This document shows positions 25,597-34,247 of a stretch of DNA of 64,000 nucleotides, in pieces. The position numbers and the translations under genes were made by a program. Source of the DNA: Treponema sp. UBA4267 (GTDB taxonomy: Bacteria; Spirochaetota; Spirochaetia; Treponematales; Treponemataceae); contig DGWD01000010.1 in the NCBI GenBank assembly GCA_002395155.1, positions 25,977 to 89,976 of the forward strand. Direction: 5' to 3'. Each line of letters opens with the position of its first letter. Within the stretch, counting starts at the first letter, position 1. Under the pieces are notes generated by a model, which was not told the origin of the DNA, did no database searches, and saw only the letters and a list, made by a program, of their open reading frames with translations.

Positions 25597-26388
25597 ATGA
25601 AAAAGACACTTTTAATTTTTACACTTTCACTTTTTGTTTTTACAGGAGTTTCATTTGCAGCTCCAATAGAATCATTTCTTGGGGAAAAAAATATTGAAAC
25701 ATTGAAGCAGAAGGGGATGGTTTCTTATGTGCATCCTGTGGCTGATAATACAATGACTCTTGTACCAGACTGCCAGTATAGAGACTCAATTAAAACAAAT
25801 ATTGTTCCAAAGGCCAGTAAGGGTGTGCCTTTTACAGCCGAGTTCCTTTATCTTATTCCTAAATCAAAGTTACTTGAAAATTCTTCAAAAGAGGACATTA
25901 CTGTAGATGACCTTTCTGTAGTTTTACGTTCAATTAGTAAAATGGAAGGTATGCGTTATCATTTTAAGGAAAAGAAAAATGGTGATGTTTTGTATAAAAT
26001 TTCTTACACCGTAGATTCCATTAATTCTGTAACAAAAATTCCGGACCAGACAGAAGGTTCTGCAGACGGAAAAGTTCTTTACTGTTACCAGAAGGACCAT
26101 ACATACGGCGATATTAAATACGAACTGCATTACTCACAGAATAAGGATATGGTTTTTGTTTCATTCAAAAATACAGCTCCTATGTCTTACGTTGGTTTTG
26201 ACGCTGTAGAAACAAACAAACTTCATCTTAATGTTATTGCAATTGATTGTGATGATTCAGTTTTACTTTATCTTTCAACTGATGTAGATGCTAAAAAAGT
26301 TCCTTTTATCAATATGAGGAGCAAAATGGAAGAATCTATGACCGAAAGAATGGATGCCCTTTACCGCTGGTTCCTTCTTCAGTTTTAA
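25597..26388 (+). CDS. Secreted protein of unknown function
   Basis: A 263-residue protein with a clear signal peptide (MKKTLLIFTLSLFVFTG.., cleavage after VSFA at about 21), so it is probably periplasmic. The rest is mixed alpha/beta with no recognised catalytic motif. The phrase FTAEFLYLIPKSKL and the C-terminal MTERMDALYRWFLLQF recall an uncharacterised family of spirochaete exported proteins (DUF6675-like, from memory). The threonine aldolase scar lies just upstream. Confidence 0.65.
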   Translation: MKKTLLIFTLSLFVFTGVSFAAPIESFLGEKNIETLKQKGMVSYVHPVADNTMTLVPDCQYRDSIKTNIVPKASKGVPFTAEFLYLIPKSKLLENSSKEDITVDDLSVVLRSISKMEGMRYHFKEKKNGDVLYKISYTVDSINSVTKIPDQTEGSADGKVLYCYQKDHTYGDIKYELHYSQNKDMVFVSFKNTAPMSYVGFDAVETNKLHLNVIAIDCDDSVLLYLSTDVDAKKVPFINMRSKMEESMTERMDALYRWFLLQF

Positions 26389-26501
26389 AATAACATTTTT
26401 TTTCTAAAACCTATTTTTACTCTTGATGCTTTTCAATATAATTGAATTATTAAAGTATAATTTAATTTTTGAAACCTTATTCAAGCAGGAGAATTGCGAT
26501 T

Positions 26502-27542
26502 ATGGACATGCAGATGAACTTTGTTAGAAAGATTCCTTCACCACAGGAACTTAAGGAACAGTTTCCTTTAACAGAGAAAATTCAGAAGATAAAGGAAGAA
26601 CGTGATGAAATAGTCAAAAATATTTTTGAAGGAAAGGATGAGCGTTTCCTCTTAATTATTGGTCCTTGTTCTGCTGATAATGAAGAAGCTGTTCTTGATT
26701 ATATGACTCGTCTTGCTAAGGTTCAGGATAAAGTAAAAGACAAGATTTTTATGGTTCCTCGTGTTTATACAAATAAACCAAGAACTAAGGGAACTGGTTA
26801 TAAAGGAATGCTTCATCAGCCTAATCCTCAGGGTGAAGAAGATATGCTGGCAGGTATTATTGCAATTCGCGAAATGCATACTCGCGTTGTAAAGGAAACT
26901 GGTTTTACTTGTGCAGAAGAAATGCTTTATCCAGATAATCACCGTTATCTTTCAGATTTGCTTTCTTATGTTGCAATTGGTGCCCGCTCGGTAGAAGACC
27001 AGCAGCACAGAATTGTAGCAAGTGGACTTGGTATTCCTGTTGGAATGAAAAACCCTACATCTGGAGATATTTCTGTAATGATGAACTCTATTACTGCTGC
27101 ACAGGCTAAACAGAAATTCCTCTACCGTGGTTGGGAAGTTACAACTGAAGGAAATCCTTTGGCTCACTCAATCCTCCGTGGTTATGTTGATGCTTTTGGA
27201 AGAAGCCATTCAAACTACCACTACGAAGACATTCGCAATCTTATTGATTGTTATGCTGCTGATCCAAGTCTCAAAAATCCAGCTGTAATTATTGACTGTA
27301 ACCATTCAAATTCAGGTAAAAAATACATGGAACAGATTCGTATTTCCAAAGATGTTTTACATAGCCGCCACGTTTCTGCTGATATCAAACAGATTGTAAA
27401 AGGTCTTATGATTGAAAGCTACATCGAAGACGGTGCTCAGAAAATTGGAGATGGAGTATACGGAAAATCAATTACCGATCCTTGTTTAGGTTGGGAAAAA
27501 ACCGAAAACTTAATTTACGAATTAGCAGAAACTCTTGAGTAA
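26502..27542 (+). CDS. 3-deoxy-7-phosphoheptulonate synthase (DAHP synthase)
   Basis: A 346-residue class I (AroFGH-type) enzyme that joins phosphoenolpyruvate and erythrose 4-phosphate, the first step to aromatic amino acids. Signature stretches are LLIIGPCSADNEEAV, PRTKGTGYKG, GARSVEDQQHR, GMKNPTSG and IIDCNHSNSGK. The ATG at 26502 follows CAGGAG. Length is normal. The last codons lie inside a 39-bp direct repeat that reappears after the next gene. The AroF, G or H feedback type cannot be assigned. Confidence 0.95.
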   Translation: MDMQMNFVRKIPSPQELKEQFPLTEKIQKIKEERDEIVKNIFEGKDERFLLIIGPCSADNEEAVLDYMTRLAKVQDKVKDKIFMVPRVYTNKPRTKGTGYKGMLHQPNPQGEEDMLAGIIAIREMHTRVVKETGFTCAEEMLYPDNHRYLSDLLSYVAIGARSVEDQQHRIVASGLGIPVGMKNPTSGDISVMMNSITAAQAKQKFLYRGWEVTTEGNPLAHSILRGYVDAFGRSHSNYHYEDIRNLIDCYAADPSLKNPAVIIDCNHSNSGKKYMEQIRISKDVLHSRHVSADIKQIVKGLMIESYIEDGAQKIGDGVYGKSITDPCLGWEKTENLIYELAETLE

Positions 27543-27628
27543 CTAAAAATTCATAAAAAATCAAAAATTAAGTTTTTTTTTGAAAAGGGACTCATCTTTT
27601 AGAAAACCTGTATTTTCCTTTTTGCAAA

Positions 27629-27644
27629 GTTAGTGTATGCTAAC
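27629..27644. promoter_or_regulatory. GTTAG-N6-CTAAC palindrome upstream of the exonuclease
   Basis: GTTAGTGTATGCTAAC, one of five such 16-mers in front of genes in this window. It lies 25 bases before the start codon. Confidence 0.65.
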
Positions 27645-27668
27645 AATGTAAAAAAGGAGGATAAAAAT

Positions 27669-28292
27669 ATGTCTGATAATTTTCAACTTTCTTTATTTGA
27701 TGATGAAAATGAACCTGCAAAAAGTCTGGATTATATTACAATAGATTTTGAAACTGCTAATCAATATGGGAGTAGTGCAATTTCTGTCGGGCTCGTGCGT
27801 TTTATAAATGGTAAAGAAAGTGACAGTATTTATGAACGCATTTGTCCACCAACCGATTATTTTGTTCAGGAATGGATCGATGAAATTCATCATCTTACTT
27901 ATGACGATGTAAAAAACTATCCTAAGTTTCCTGAGGTCTGGGATCAGAAAATTATTCCATTTATAGAAAAAACTCCGGGACTTCCACTGGTTGCCCATAA
28001 TGCTAAGTTTGATATGAGCGTGATTTGGGATGCCTGTAATTATTATCATCATAAACTTCCGGGCTATAATTATTTTTGCTCTTTACAGCTTTCTAAAAAG
28101 GTCTGGCCTGAGTTTGAAAGACATGCCCTTACATTTCTTGGTCAAAAGTTTGGTATAGAATATCTGGCCCATGATGCACTGGAAGATTCACGAACTTGTG
28201 GACTTGTTGTTAAATTAGCCGCAGAAAAGAAAAACTGTCGCACGGTGGAAGAACTTCTTGATAAATGCGGATTAAAATTTGAAAAGATTTAG
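27669..28292 (+). CDS. DEDDh 3'-5' exonuclease (DNA polymerase III epsilon-like)
   Basis: A 207-residue exonuclease domain protein. The acidic metal ligands are in IDFETAN (Exo I), HNAKFD (Exo II) and HDALEDSRT (Exo III with the catalytic His). It begins with a QLSLFDDE-type segment, which resembles the sliding-clamp-binding motif QLSLF. The start at 27669 follows AAGGAGG at ideal spacing. Cytoplasmic. It probably trims or repairs DNA, and is not the replicative epsilon subunit because that is usually part of PolC or a longer DnaQ. It has a GTTAG-N6-CTAAC operator. Confidence 0.88.
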   Translation: MSDNFQLSLFDDENEPAKSLDYITIDFETANQYGSSAISVGLVRFINGKESDSIYERICPPTDYFVQEWIDEIHHLTYDDVKNYPKFPEVWDQKIIPFIEKTPGLPLVAHNAKFDMSVIWDACNYYHHKLPGYNYFCSLQLSKKVWPEFERHALTFLGQKFGIEYLAHDALEDSRTCGLVVKLAAEKKNCRTVEELLDKCGLKFEKI

Positions 28293-28484
28293 AAGTTGTG
28301 TTTAATGTTAGAAATTCTTAAGTAGCTAAAAATTCAAAAAAATCAAAAAATAGAAGCATGATACAGATTTCGTTCATTATGCTTGTTTAGACTATTAATT
28401 TGAGATAATATATTCCTCGCTATTTTTGAATAAACTAAGCAAGTTAAAATAAGCAAGTAGATTTTTGATTTGAGGAATACTTAA

Positions 28485-29647
28485 ATGAATGAAATAAGAA
28501 CTGCTCCCGAAAGATTATTTTGGTTAGATGGAATAAAGGGAATTTCTTGTTTATGCGTTTTTCTTCATCACTTTTGTTTAAGATACTTTCCTGCAACATT
28601 TTATGGATTAGAAGCCGCTTCCATGGCCAATGGAGTTGATTTATTTTTGGCAAGTTCTCCACTGGGTTTATTATTTAACGGAAACTTTTTTGTACATTTA
28701 TATATTCTGATTAGTGGCTATGTAATTTCCTATCAAGTTATAAAACTTAGGTGTGAGGATTTTGGCTATTTTATGCTTAAAAGATATTTAAAATTGCTTA
28801 TTCCTCTTTTTGTATTTTTTGCATTCTGGTTTTTATTAAAAGTAATTGAGAATATTGGAAATCCTGATCTGTTAAAGTTGTCTATAAAAGATTTGTATAA
28901 AGGAATTTATTCCCTATTTTTTGGAATTTTGTTTAAGGGCGACATTTATTTAGGCAGTCATTTTTGGATGATGAACTACATATTTTTGGGCGGAGTGATT
29001 GTAGGAATTCTTTCTTCTTTGTGCTGGAAATATGACAGTAAAAAGGTAATGTTCCTTTCATTATTCTGTGGAGTTTTGTTTTTTTATTATTTATATCTCA
29101 GCTGTCATTGCATTATGCCACAATCTTTTTTGGATGTGCCTTATTTTTATTCAATAAAAATTATGACCTTAAACTGAATAAATATGTTTCAATCTTATTG
29201 TTCATAATCGGATTAATTTTTGCAGCATTCCCATCTTATCTAGTTCCAGAAAACTTTTATAGATTTTTCCTTTTACCATTCGATAAACACAATGTTTTTT
29301 CTAAATATTTTTGGCATTGTTTTTCGGCTGTCTTAATCATCTTTTCGGTTTAAAAATCTGGATGGCTGAAAAAATTTTTTAGTAACGGGCTTTTTCAAAA
29401 ATTCTCAAAAATTTCGTTTTGGGTATTTATATTCCACGGAATAATTATTTCGATTATCGATAAATTGTTATTTGCAAAATTAGAATCGGCCTTAAATTAT
29501 CTAACTCTAGTTTTTATTGTATTTGTTGTAGATTTAGTATTAGTAATTTTAGTAACCGTATTATTATATTTATTCATTTCTCCTTTGTGTAATAAAATTA
29601 CTAAGTTTTTATTATCAAAAATTTGTGTAAGTAAAGAGTCAAACTAG
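28485..29647 (+). pseudogene. Acyltransferase 3 family membrane protein, disrupted twice
   Basis: Starts as a typical acyltransferase 3 protein (LFWLDGIKGISCLCVFLHHF with the His-His pair, then membrane segments). The frame runs to 29177, but the family reading continues in another frame (SLHYATIFFGCALFLFN). The switch lies near a T-run at 29079-29085. That second frame meets TAA at 29351 where Leu (TTA) is expected, then goes on in frame (KSGWLKKFFSNG.. FWVFIFHG) to 29647. One frameshift plus one nonsense change point to an inactive gene. An intact relative lies at 36071. Confidence 0.8.
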
Positions 29648-29666
29648 TATTCTTTCTCTTCAAATC

Positions 29667-29711
29667 TTGTTCCTCTTGCCCGAAGGTGTTATTATGTTAG
29701 AAAAAACTAAC
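29667..29711 (+). promoter_or_regulatory. Promoter and GTTAG-N6-CTAAC operator of the AraC-type gene
   Basis: TTGTTC (29667-29672), 17 bases, TATTAT (29690-29695), directly followed by GTTAGAAAAAACTAAC (29696-29711) over the transcription start. The start codon lies only four bases further, without a Shine-Dalgarno site, so the mRNA leader would be very short. Confidence 0.65.
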
Positions 29712-29715
29712 TAAA

Positions 29716-30714
29716 ATGAATGTTAATAATATTCCTTTGTTACAGGTAAATCGATTTTCTCCAGACAAGTATTATGATGGGAAACAGGCTCTACCAAAAG
29801 AAATAGGGGAGCTTAAACTTCTTTGTCAGCGGGCACGAAACAAAATTGTTTATTATGATTGGGATTTAAGCTTTGTAAAAGACACGCTTGCCAGTCGACC
29901 AGATAATTTTGGAAAAGACGAAATACAGGTTATCTTTAATCTTAATCACCAAATTAACTGGCAGATTGATGGAGGGCGGGAAAAAGTTTCTATGGCTCCC
30001 GGTGAAGTTTGTGTTTTTAGAAATAAAAATTACGAAACATCCATGTCTTATGAAAGTGATATAAAGTTTCAGTTCAAAAGCCTGCAGATGGAGACGGATT
30101 ATTTTGAGTATCTTTTATCATCTTACTTTCCTAAGGAAAAAATTGAACAGTGTAAACTTCTTTTTTTGACCCATGTAACAAAAACTGGAATTACAAAGGA
30201 TATGTACAAGATTCTTTCAGAAATAGACTCTGCCGAAAAGTTCCATGAATATAGGGGGATTTTTGTAGAAGCTAAAATGATAGAGCTTGTTGCCATGGTT
30301 CTTTACGGAATTTCCTATAATCATACAGAAATAAATCCTATAAGCCAGAATGATAAAGATGAAAGTCGGCAAAGTCAGATTGTGGCCTCGAAAAATGATT
30401 TGTCACAACTTGAATCGCTGCGTTGTAGAATTCAATTTAATCCGGCCAAAGTTTATAAGGCATCGGAACTGGCAAGAAGTCTTTCTATGAGCGAAAGTAA
30501 ATTAACAAGACTTTTTCGCCAGGTGTATGGAATTCCTCTTCATCGTTATGTTCAGGATCAGCGTCTGGAAAGGGCAGCTGCCTTAATTACTGAGGGAGAG
30601 GTAAATATTTCCGAGGCTGCAATTAAAAGCGGTTACACAAACATGAGTCACTTTGCAAAAGAGTTCCAGAAGAAGTTTGGGGTAACTCCAAAGAAATTTT
30701 CTAAGATGGGGTAA
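29716..30714 (+). CDS. AraC-family transcriptional regulator
   Basis: A 332-residue protein. The N-terminal ~220 residues are a ligand-sensing domain with no close motif. The C-terminal ~100 carry two HTH units: VYKASELARSLSMSESKLTR and the classic AraC signature from VNISEAAIKSGYTNMSHFAK to KKFGVTPKKF. Its own promoter holds the shared GTTAG palindrome. Together with the two ABC pairs downstream it recalls YbtA, the AraC regulator beside the YbtPQ siderophore importer, but that is an analogy only. Confidence 0.88.
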   Translation: MNVNNIPLLQVNRFSPDKYYDGKQALPKEIGELKLLCQRARNKIVYYDWDLSFVKDTLASRPDNFGKDEIQVIFNLNHQINWQIDGGREKVSMAPGEVCVFRNKNYETSMSYESDIKFQFKSLQMETDYFEYLLSSYFPKEKIEQCKLLFLTHVTKTGITKDMYKILSEIDSAEKFHEYRGIFVEAKMIELVAMVLYGISYNHTEINPISQNDKDESRQSQIVASKNDLSQLESLRCRIQFNPAKVYKASELARSLSMSESKLTRLFRQVYGIPLHRYVQDQRLERAAALITEGEVNISEAAIKSGYTNMSHFAKEFQKKFGVTPKKFSKMG

Positions 30715-30798
30715 AACTCTTAATTTTGGTTTATTTAACTTTTACAATTTGAGGATAGTCGTTAAGAGCCTTACAATTGAAAGTAAGGATGAAAAAAA

Positions 30799-32262
30799 AT
30801 GATTAGAGAAGTAAAAGTTAAAGAAGGAATCGTTCGCGGTTTACCAGCTGCAGATCCAAGAATAAGTGTTTTTAAAGGAATCCCATTTGCCAAAGCTCCT
30901 GTAGGAAAATTAAGATTTGCTCCACCTCAGCCTGCAGAAAAGTGGGATGGAGTTAAAGAGTGTTATAAATTTTCTGCTGTACCTATTCAGCCTGGGGCAT
31001 GCGAAAATCCACCAGACGAAGATTTGTATGGAAAGGAATGGAGCGTTGATACTGAACTTCCAATGAGCGAGGATTGTCTTTATTTGAACGTATGGACTCC
31101 TGCAAGAAGGGCTGACGAAAATCTGCCGGTATACTTTTGGATTTTTGGAGGTGGCTGGCAGGTTGGAAATGCTTCAGAAATGGAATTTGATGGAGAACGA
31201 ATTGCCCGCCGTGGAATAATTGTTGTTACTATAAATTATCGTGTAAATCTTTTTGGTTTTACCTGCCACAAGGAAATTACTGCTGAGTACCCAGACAATC
31301 CTGCTAATTTTGGACTTCAGGATCAGCAGATGGCTTTAAAGTGGGTTAGTAAAAATATTAAGGCCTTTGGGGGAAATCCAGATAATATAACAATTGGAGG
31401 CCAGTCTGCAGGTGGTGGCAGCGTTCTTTTTCATATTGAAAATCCAGAAAGCCGCAAATACTTTAAGCGTGCCGTTGTGGAAAGTGGCGTTTTCTTTAAT
31501 CCATTTCACAACTTATTTCCAGACAGAAGCGTAAGTGATGCAGAAAAAATTGGCCAGGAATTCTTTGAGTTTTGCGGTGCCAAAAATCTTGAAGAAGCCC
31601 GAAATCTTACTAGTCAGGATTTATGGAAAAAGTGGGATGAATGGGGCGGTTTTAGTAAATCGGCAATGACTTGGGCTCCAATTACAGATGAGCAGTTTTC
31701 TAGGGGAGATATAATTTCTGCAGTAGAAAAAAAAGGTGTTACTCCTCCTCCACTTTTTATTGGATACACCAGCGACGAGTTTATTGATAATGGGATTAAC
31801 ACAATTGAACTTGGAATTCGTAAATTGATAAAGGCCGAAGAAAAACAGGGCTTAAAGGGAAAAAATTATGTTTACAAATTCGATGTTCCAATTCCAGGCT
31901 GGGATAATCCAGGCAAATTCCATTCGGTAGATTTGTGGTTCTTCTTTGAAACCCTGGCAAAATGCTGGCGACCATTCACCGGTGTCCATTATGATATTTC
32001 GCGCAAAATGTGTAATTATATGTGCAACTTTATCAAAACTGGAAACCCAAATGATAATGGACTGAGCTCGGGACTTTCTCCACGAGCCGGAGTTAGTTAC
32101 CCACCAAGTAAGGAAGAAAATTTAAAACGTTATGAAGAAAGCCAGGAAAAACTACCGGAATGGAAAGCTTTCTCAAGCGAAGAGCCTAACTGTATGTTCT
32201 TTGATACTGACTGTACCTTGCATTCATTTGATGCTGAAGGTGAAATAAAGAAATACATCTAG
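30799..32262 (+). CDS. Carboxylesterase type B
   Basis: A 487-residue alpha/beta hydrolase. Oxyanion-hole residues are in FWIFGGGWQVG, the nucleophile Ser in TIGGQSAGGGSV, the acid in GYTSDEF and the likely His in GKFHSVDLWFF. SEDCLYLNVWTP is the second family signature. No signal peptide, so it acts in the cytoplasm. AAGGA precedes the ATG. It lies between the AraC regulator and the first ABC pair. It could cleave an imported ester (possibly a siderophore or plant phenolic ester); the substrate is not evident. Confidence 0.9.
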   Translation: MIREVKVKEGIVRGLPAADPRISVFKGIPFAKAPVGKLRFAPPQPAEKWDGVKECYKFSAVPIQPGACENPPDEDLYGKEWSVDTELPMSEDCLYLNVWTPARRADENLPVYFWIFGGGWQVGNASEMEFDGERIARRGIIVVTINYRVNLFGFTCHKEITAEYPDNPANFGLQDQQMALKWVSKNIKAFGGNPDNITIGGQSAGGGSVLFHIENPESRKYFKRAVVESGVFFNPFHNLFPDRSVSDAEKIGQEFFEFCGAKNLEEARNLTSQDLWKKWDEWGGFSKSAMTWAPITDEQFSRGDIISAVEKKGVTPPPLFIGYTSDEFIDNGINTIELGIRKLIKAEEKQGLKGKNYVYKFDVPIPGWDNPGKFHSVDLWFFFETLAKCWRPFTGVHYDISRKMCNYMCNFIKTGNPNDNGLSSGLSPRAGVSYPPSKEENLKRYEESQEKLPEWKAFSSEEPNCMFFDTDCTLHSFDAEGEIKKYI

Positions 32263-32383
32263 AAATCTTGTAATTAGGGTTTGTATTTTTCCAGTGATGC
32301 TGGAAATCTGCCCGAAAACTGTTAATTTTTTCCTTTTTTTTGGTAGAACTGAGAGAGGAAAAAATATATATTTCCTCTATGGT

Positions 32384-32399
32384 GTTAGTATAGACTAAC
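32384..32399. promoter_or_regulatory. GTTAG-N6-CTAAC operator before ABC pair 1
   Basis: GTTAGTATAGACTAAC, a perfect dyad apart from its centre, 18 bases before the start codon. A GAGGAAA..TTTCCTC hairpin with TATATA lies just upstream (about 32354-32376). Confidence 0.75.
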
Positions 32400-32417
32400 G
32401 TTATGGAGGAATGTTTT

Positions 32418-34247
32418 ATGATAAAATCTGTTGCTCCGTATATTGGTAAATATAAAAAATATACGGTTATCGCATCTATCCTTACAACGCTTGGAATTAT
32501 TGCAAACGTTGTTCCTTATTTCTTTCTGTATCAGCTGATTGTTCCGCTCACTCAAGGCAATTTGCCGGACTTTAAGTTTACAGTCATTCGCGTTGGAGCA
32601 ATCTTTATCTGCCTTACTCTGTATGCAATTCTTTACAGCCGGGGACTTGCTTTTTCGCATATCAGTGCCTATAACACCCTGAAAAATATCCGCATAGCCT
32701 TGAAGAACCGGCTCGAAAATCAACCGCTTGGAAATATCAAAGAACTTGGAACCGGTCAGATTAAACGTATTTTTACAGATGATATAGATCAGATTGAAAT
32801 TCTGCTCGCTCATGCCATCCCGGAGGGAATTGCAAATCTTACAGTACCTGTCGTTGTTATTCTTGCAATGTTTTTTGTAGACTGGCGACTTACACTTTTA
32901 ACCCTTGCGGTTCTTCCTTTTGGAGCTGTAGGAATGGCCATGATGATGAAGGCCGGTACAGCCCTGATGGGAGATTATTATGAATCTGCTAAAAAGATGA
33001 ACAACACAATTATTGAATATGTAAACGGAATGGAAGCCATCAAAGTTTTTAATAAGGATGGAGATTCTTTCCGTCGTTTTGGAGAGGCTGTTCGAGGCTA
33101 TCGAGATTTTACTCTTGCCTGGTATAAGGTCTGCTGGCCATGGATGGCAGTTTATAACAGTACACTCCCATGTCTGGCTCTTTTTACACTTCCTTTTGGT
33201 GGTCTTATGGTTTTGAGCGGAAAAATTGCTTTGAGTCAGCTGGTGCTTGTTTTGTGTATGTCTTTTGCTGTAGGTCCTGCAATTTTGCGTGCTCTGAGCT
33301 TTGGTGGAAAAATCCCTCAATTGAATTACAAAATTGCCGAGCTTGAAAAACTGATGAATGGAGATGCCATTAAGCAGGGAAGCCACGGCTTTGAAGGTAA
33401 GAATTATGATATTGAATTTAAGGATGTAAAATTCAGCTATAAGAAGGGGGAAGCCTCATCCCTCGCGGCGCGAGTTTCCGAAGGAAACTTGATAGTGAGC
33501 GAAAGCGAACGTACTACCCCTTCTCCTAGGGGCGAAGCCCCTAAGACCCCAGAGGTCCTTCACGGCATAAATCTTACCCTTAAGCAGGGCACAACAACCG
33601 CCCTTATCGGAGAGTCTGGAAGCGGTAAGTCCACCCTTGCAAAACTTCTTGTTCACTTTTACGACCTGGACTCTGGCAGTATAAAAATCGGCGGGCAGGA
33701 CATAACCGATATGTCTATCGAATCGCTTAATAATCAGATTTCTTATGTCGCTCAGGAGCAGTTCCTTTTTAACACCAGTCTTTATGAAAACATTTTGATT
33801 GGACGACCTGATGCCACCCGTGAAGAAGTTTTAGATGCAGCCCATCGTGCCCAATGTGATGAGTTTCTGGCTCGTTTTCCAAAAGGTATTGATACTCTGG
33901 CGGGCGACAGCGGAAAACAACTGTCCGGTGGTGAACGTCAGCGTATTTCATTAGCCCGTGCAATTCTTAAAAATGCTCCGGTTATTGTTTTGGATGAAGC
34001 AACTGCCTTTATGGATCCTGAAAACGAAGAAAAGATGAACGCTGCAATTGCAGAAATTGTAAAAGATAAAACTGTAATTGTAATTGCCCACAGACTTTCT
34101 TCAATTAAAAATGCAGACAAGATTTGCGTTCTTAAAGAAGGAAATGTGATTGCCCAGGGCAGTCATGAAGAGTTGAGTAAATCTTGTGAAGAGTATCAAA
34201 AGTTGTGGAAGGCCTCTACACAGGCCGCAAAATGGAGAATTTCATAA
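32418..34247 (+). CDS. ABC transporter, fused permease/ATPase (pair 1, first subunit)
   Basis: A 609-residue half-transporter. Membrane domain with six helices (~1-300), then a nucleotide-binding domain with Walker A GESGSGKST, signature LSGGERQRI, Walker B VIVLDEATAF and the switch His in IAHRLSS. GGAGGA precedes the ATG. An in-frame palindromic insert of ~100 bp (33447-33557, GC-rich) encodes a linker of about 35 residues (ASSLAARVSEGNLIVSESER..) before VLHGINLTL. It pairs with the next gene through overlapping TAATG. The type I exporter fold resembles YbtPQ/IrtAB, which import siderophores. Confidence 0.9.
   Translation: MIKSVAPYIGKYKKYTVIASILTTLGIIANVVPYFFLYQLIVPLTQGNLPDFKFTVIRVGAIFICLTLYAILYSRGLAFSHISAYNTLKNIRIALKNRLENQPLGNIKELGTGQIKRIFTDDIDQIEILLAHAIPEGIANLTVPVVVILAMFFVDWRLTLLTLAVLPFGAVGMAMMMKAGTALMGDYYESAKKMNNTIIEYVNGMEAIKVFNKDGDSFRRFGEAVRGYRDFTLAWYKVCWPWMAVYNSTLPCLALFTLPFGGLMVLSGKIALSQLVLVLCMSFAVGPAILRALSFGGKIPQLNYKIAELEKLMNGDAIKQGSHGFEGKNYDIEFKDVKFSYKKGEASSLAARVSEGNLIVSESERTTPSPRGEAPKTPEVLHGINLTLKQGTTTALIGESGSGKSTLAKLLVHFYDLDSGSIKIGGQDITDMSIESLNNQISYVAQEQFLFNTSLYENILIGRPDATREEVLDAAHRAQCDEFLARFPKGIDTLAGDSGKQLSGGERQRISLARAILKNAPVIVLDEATAFMDPENEEKMNAAIAEIVKDKTVIVIAHRLSSIKNADKICVLKEGNVIAQGSHEELSKSCEEYQKLWKASTQAAKWRIS
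33447..33557 (+). repeat. GC-rich palindromic insert inside an ABC transporter gene
   Basis: A run of short hairpins: CTCGC..GCGAG, GTTTCC-GAA-GGAAAC, GTGAGCGAAAGCGAAC and AGGGGC-GAA-GCCCCT, far richer in GC than the surrounding gene. It keeps the frame open and falls at the junction of the membrane domain with the ATPase domain. It recalls the in-gene palindromic elements of Rickettsia. Confidence 0.65.

Larger units (their letters stand above)
27529..28350. repeat. 39-bp direct repeats flanking the exonuclease gene
   Basis: 27529-27567 and 28312-28350 match over 39 bases with about five differences (core CTAAAAATTCA then AAAAATCAAAAA). The first copy covers the end of the DAHP synthase gene; the second follows the exonuclease stop. 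Confidence 0.7.
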
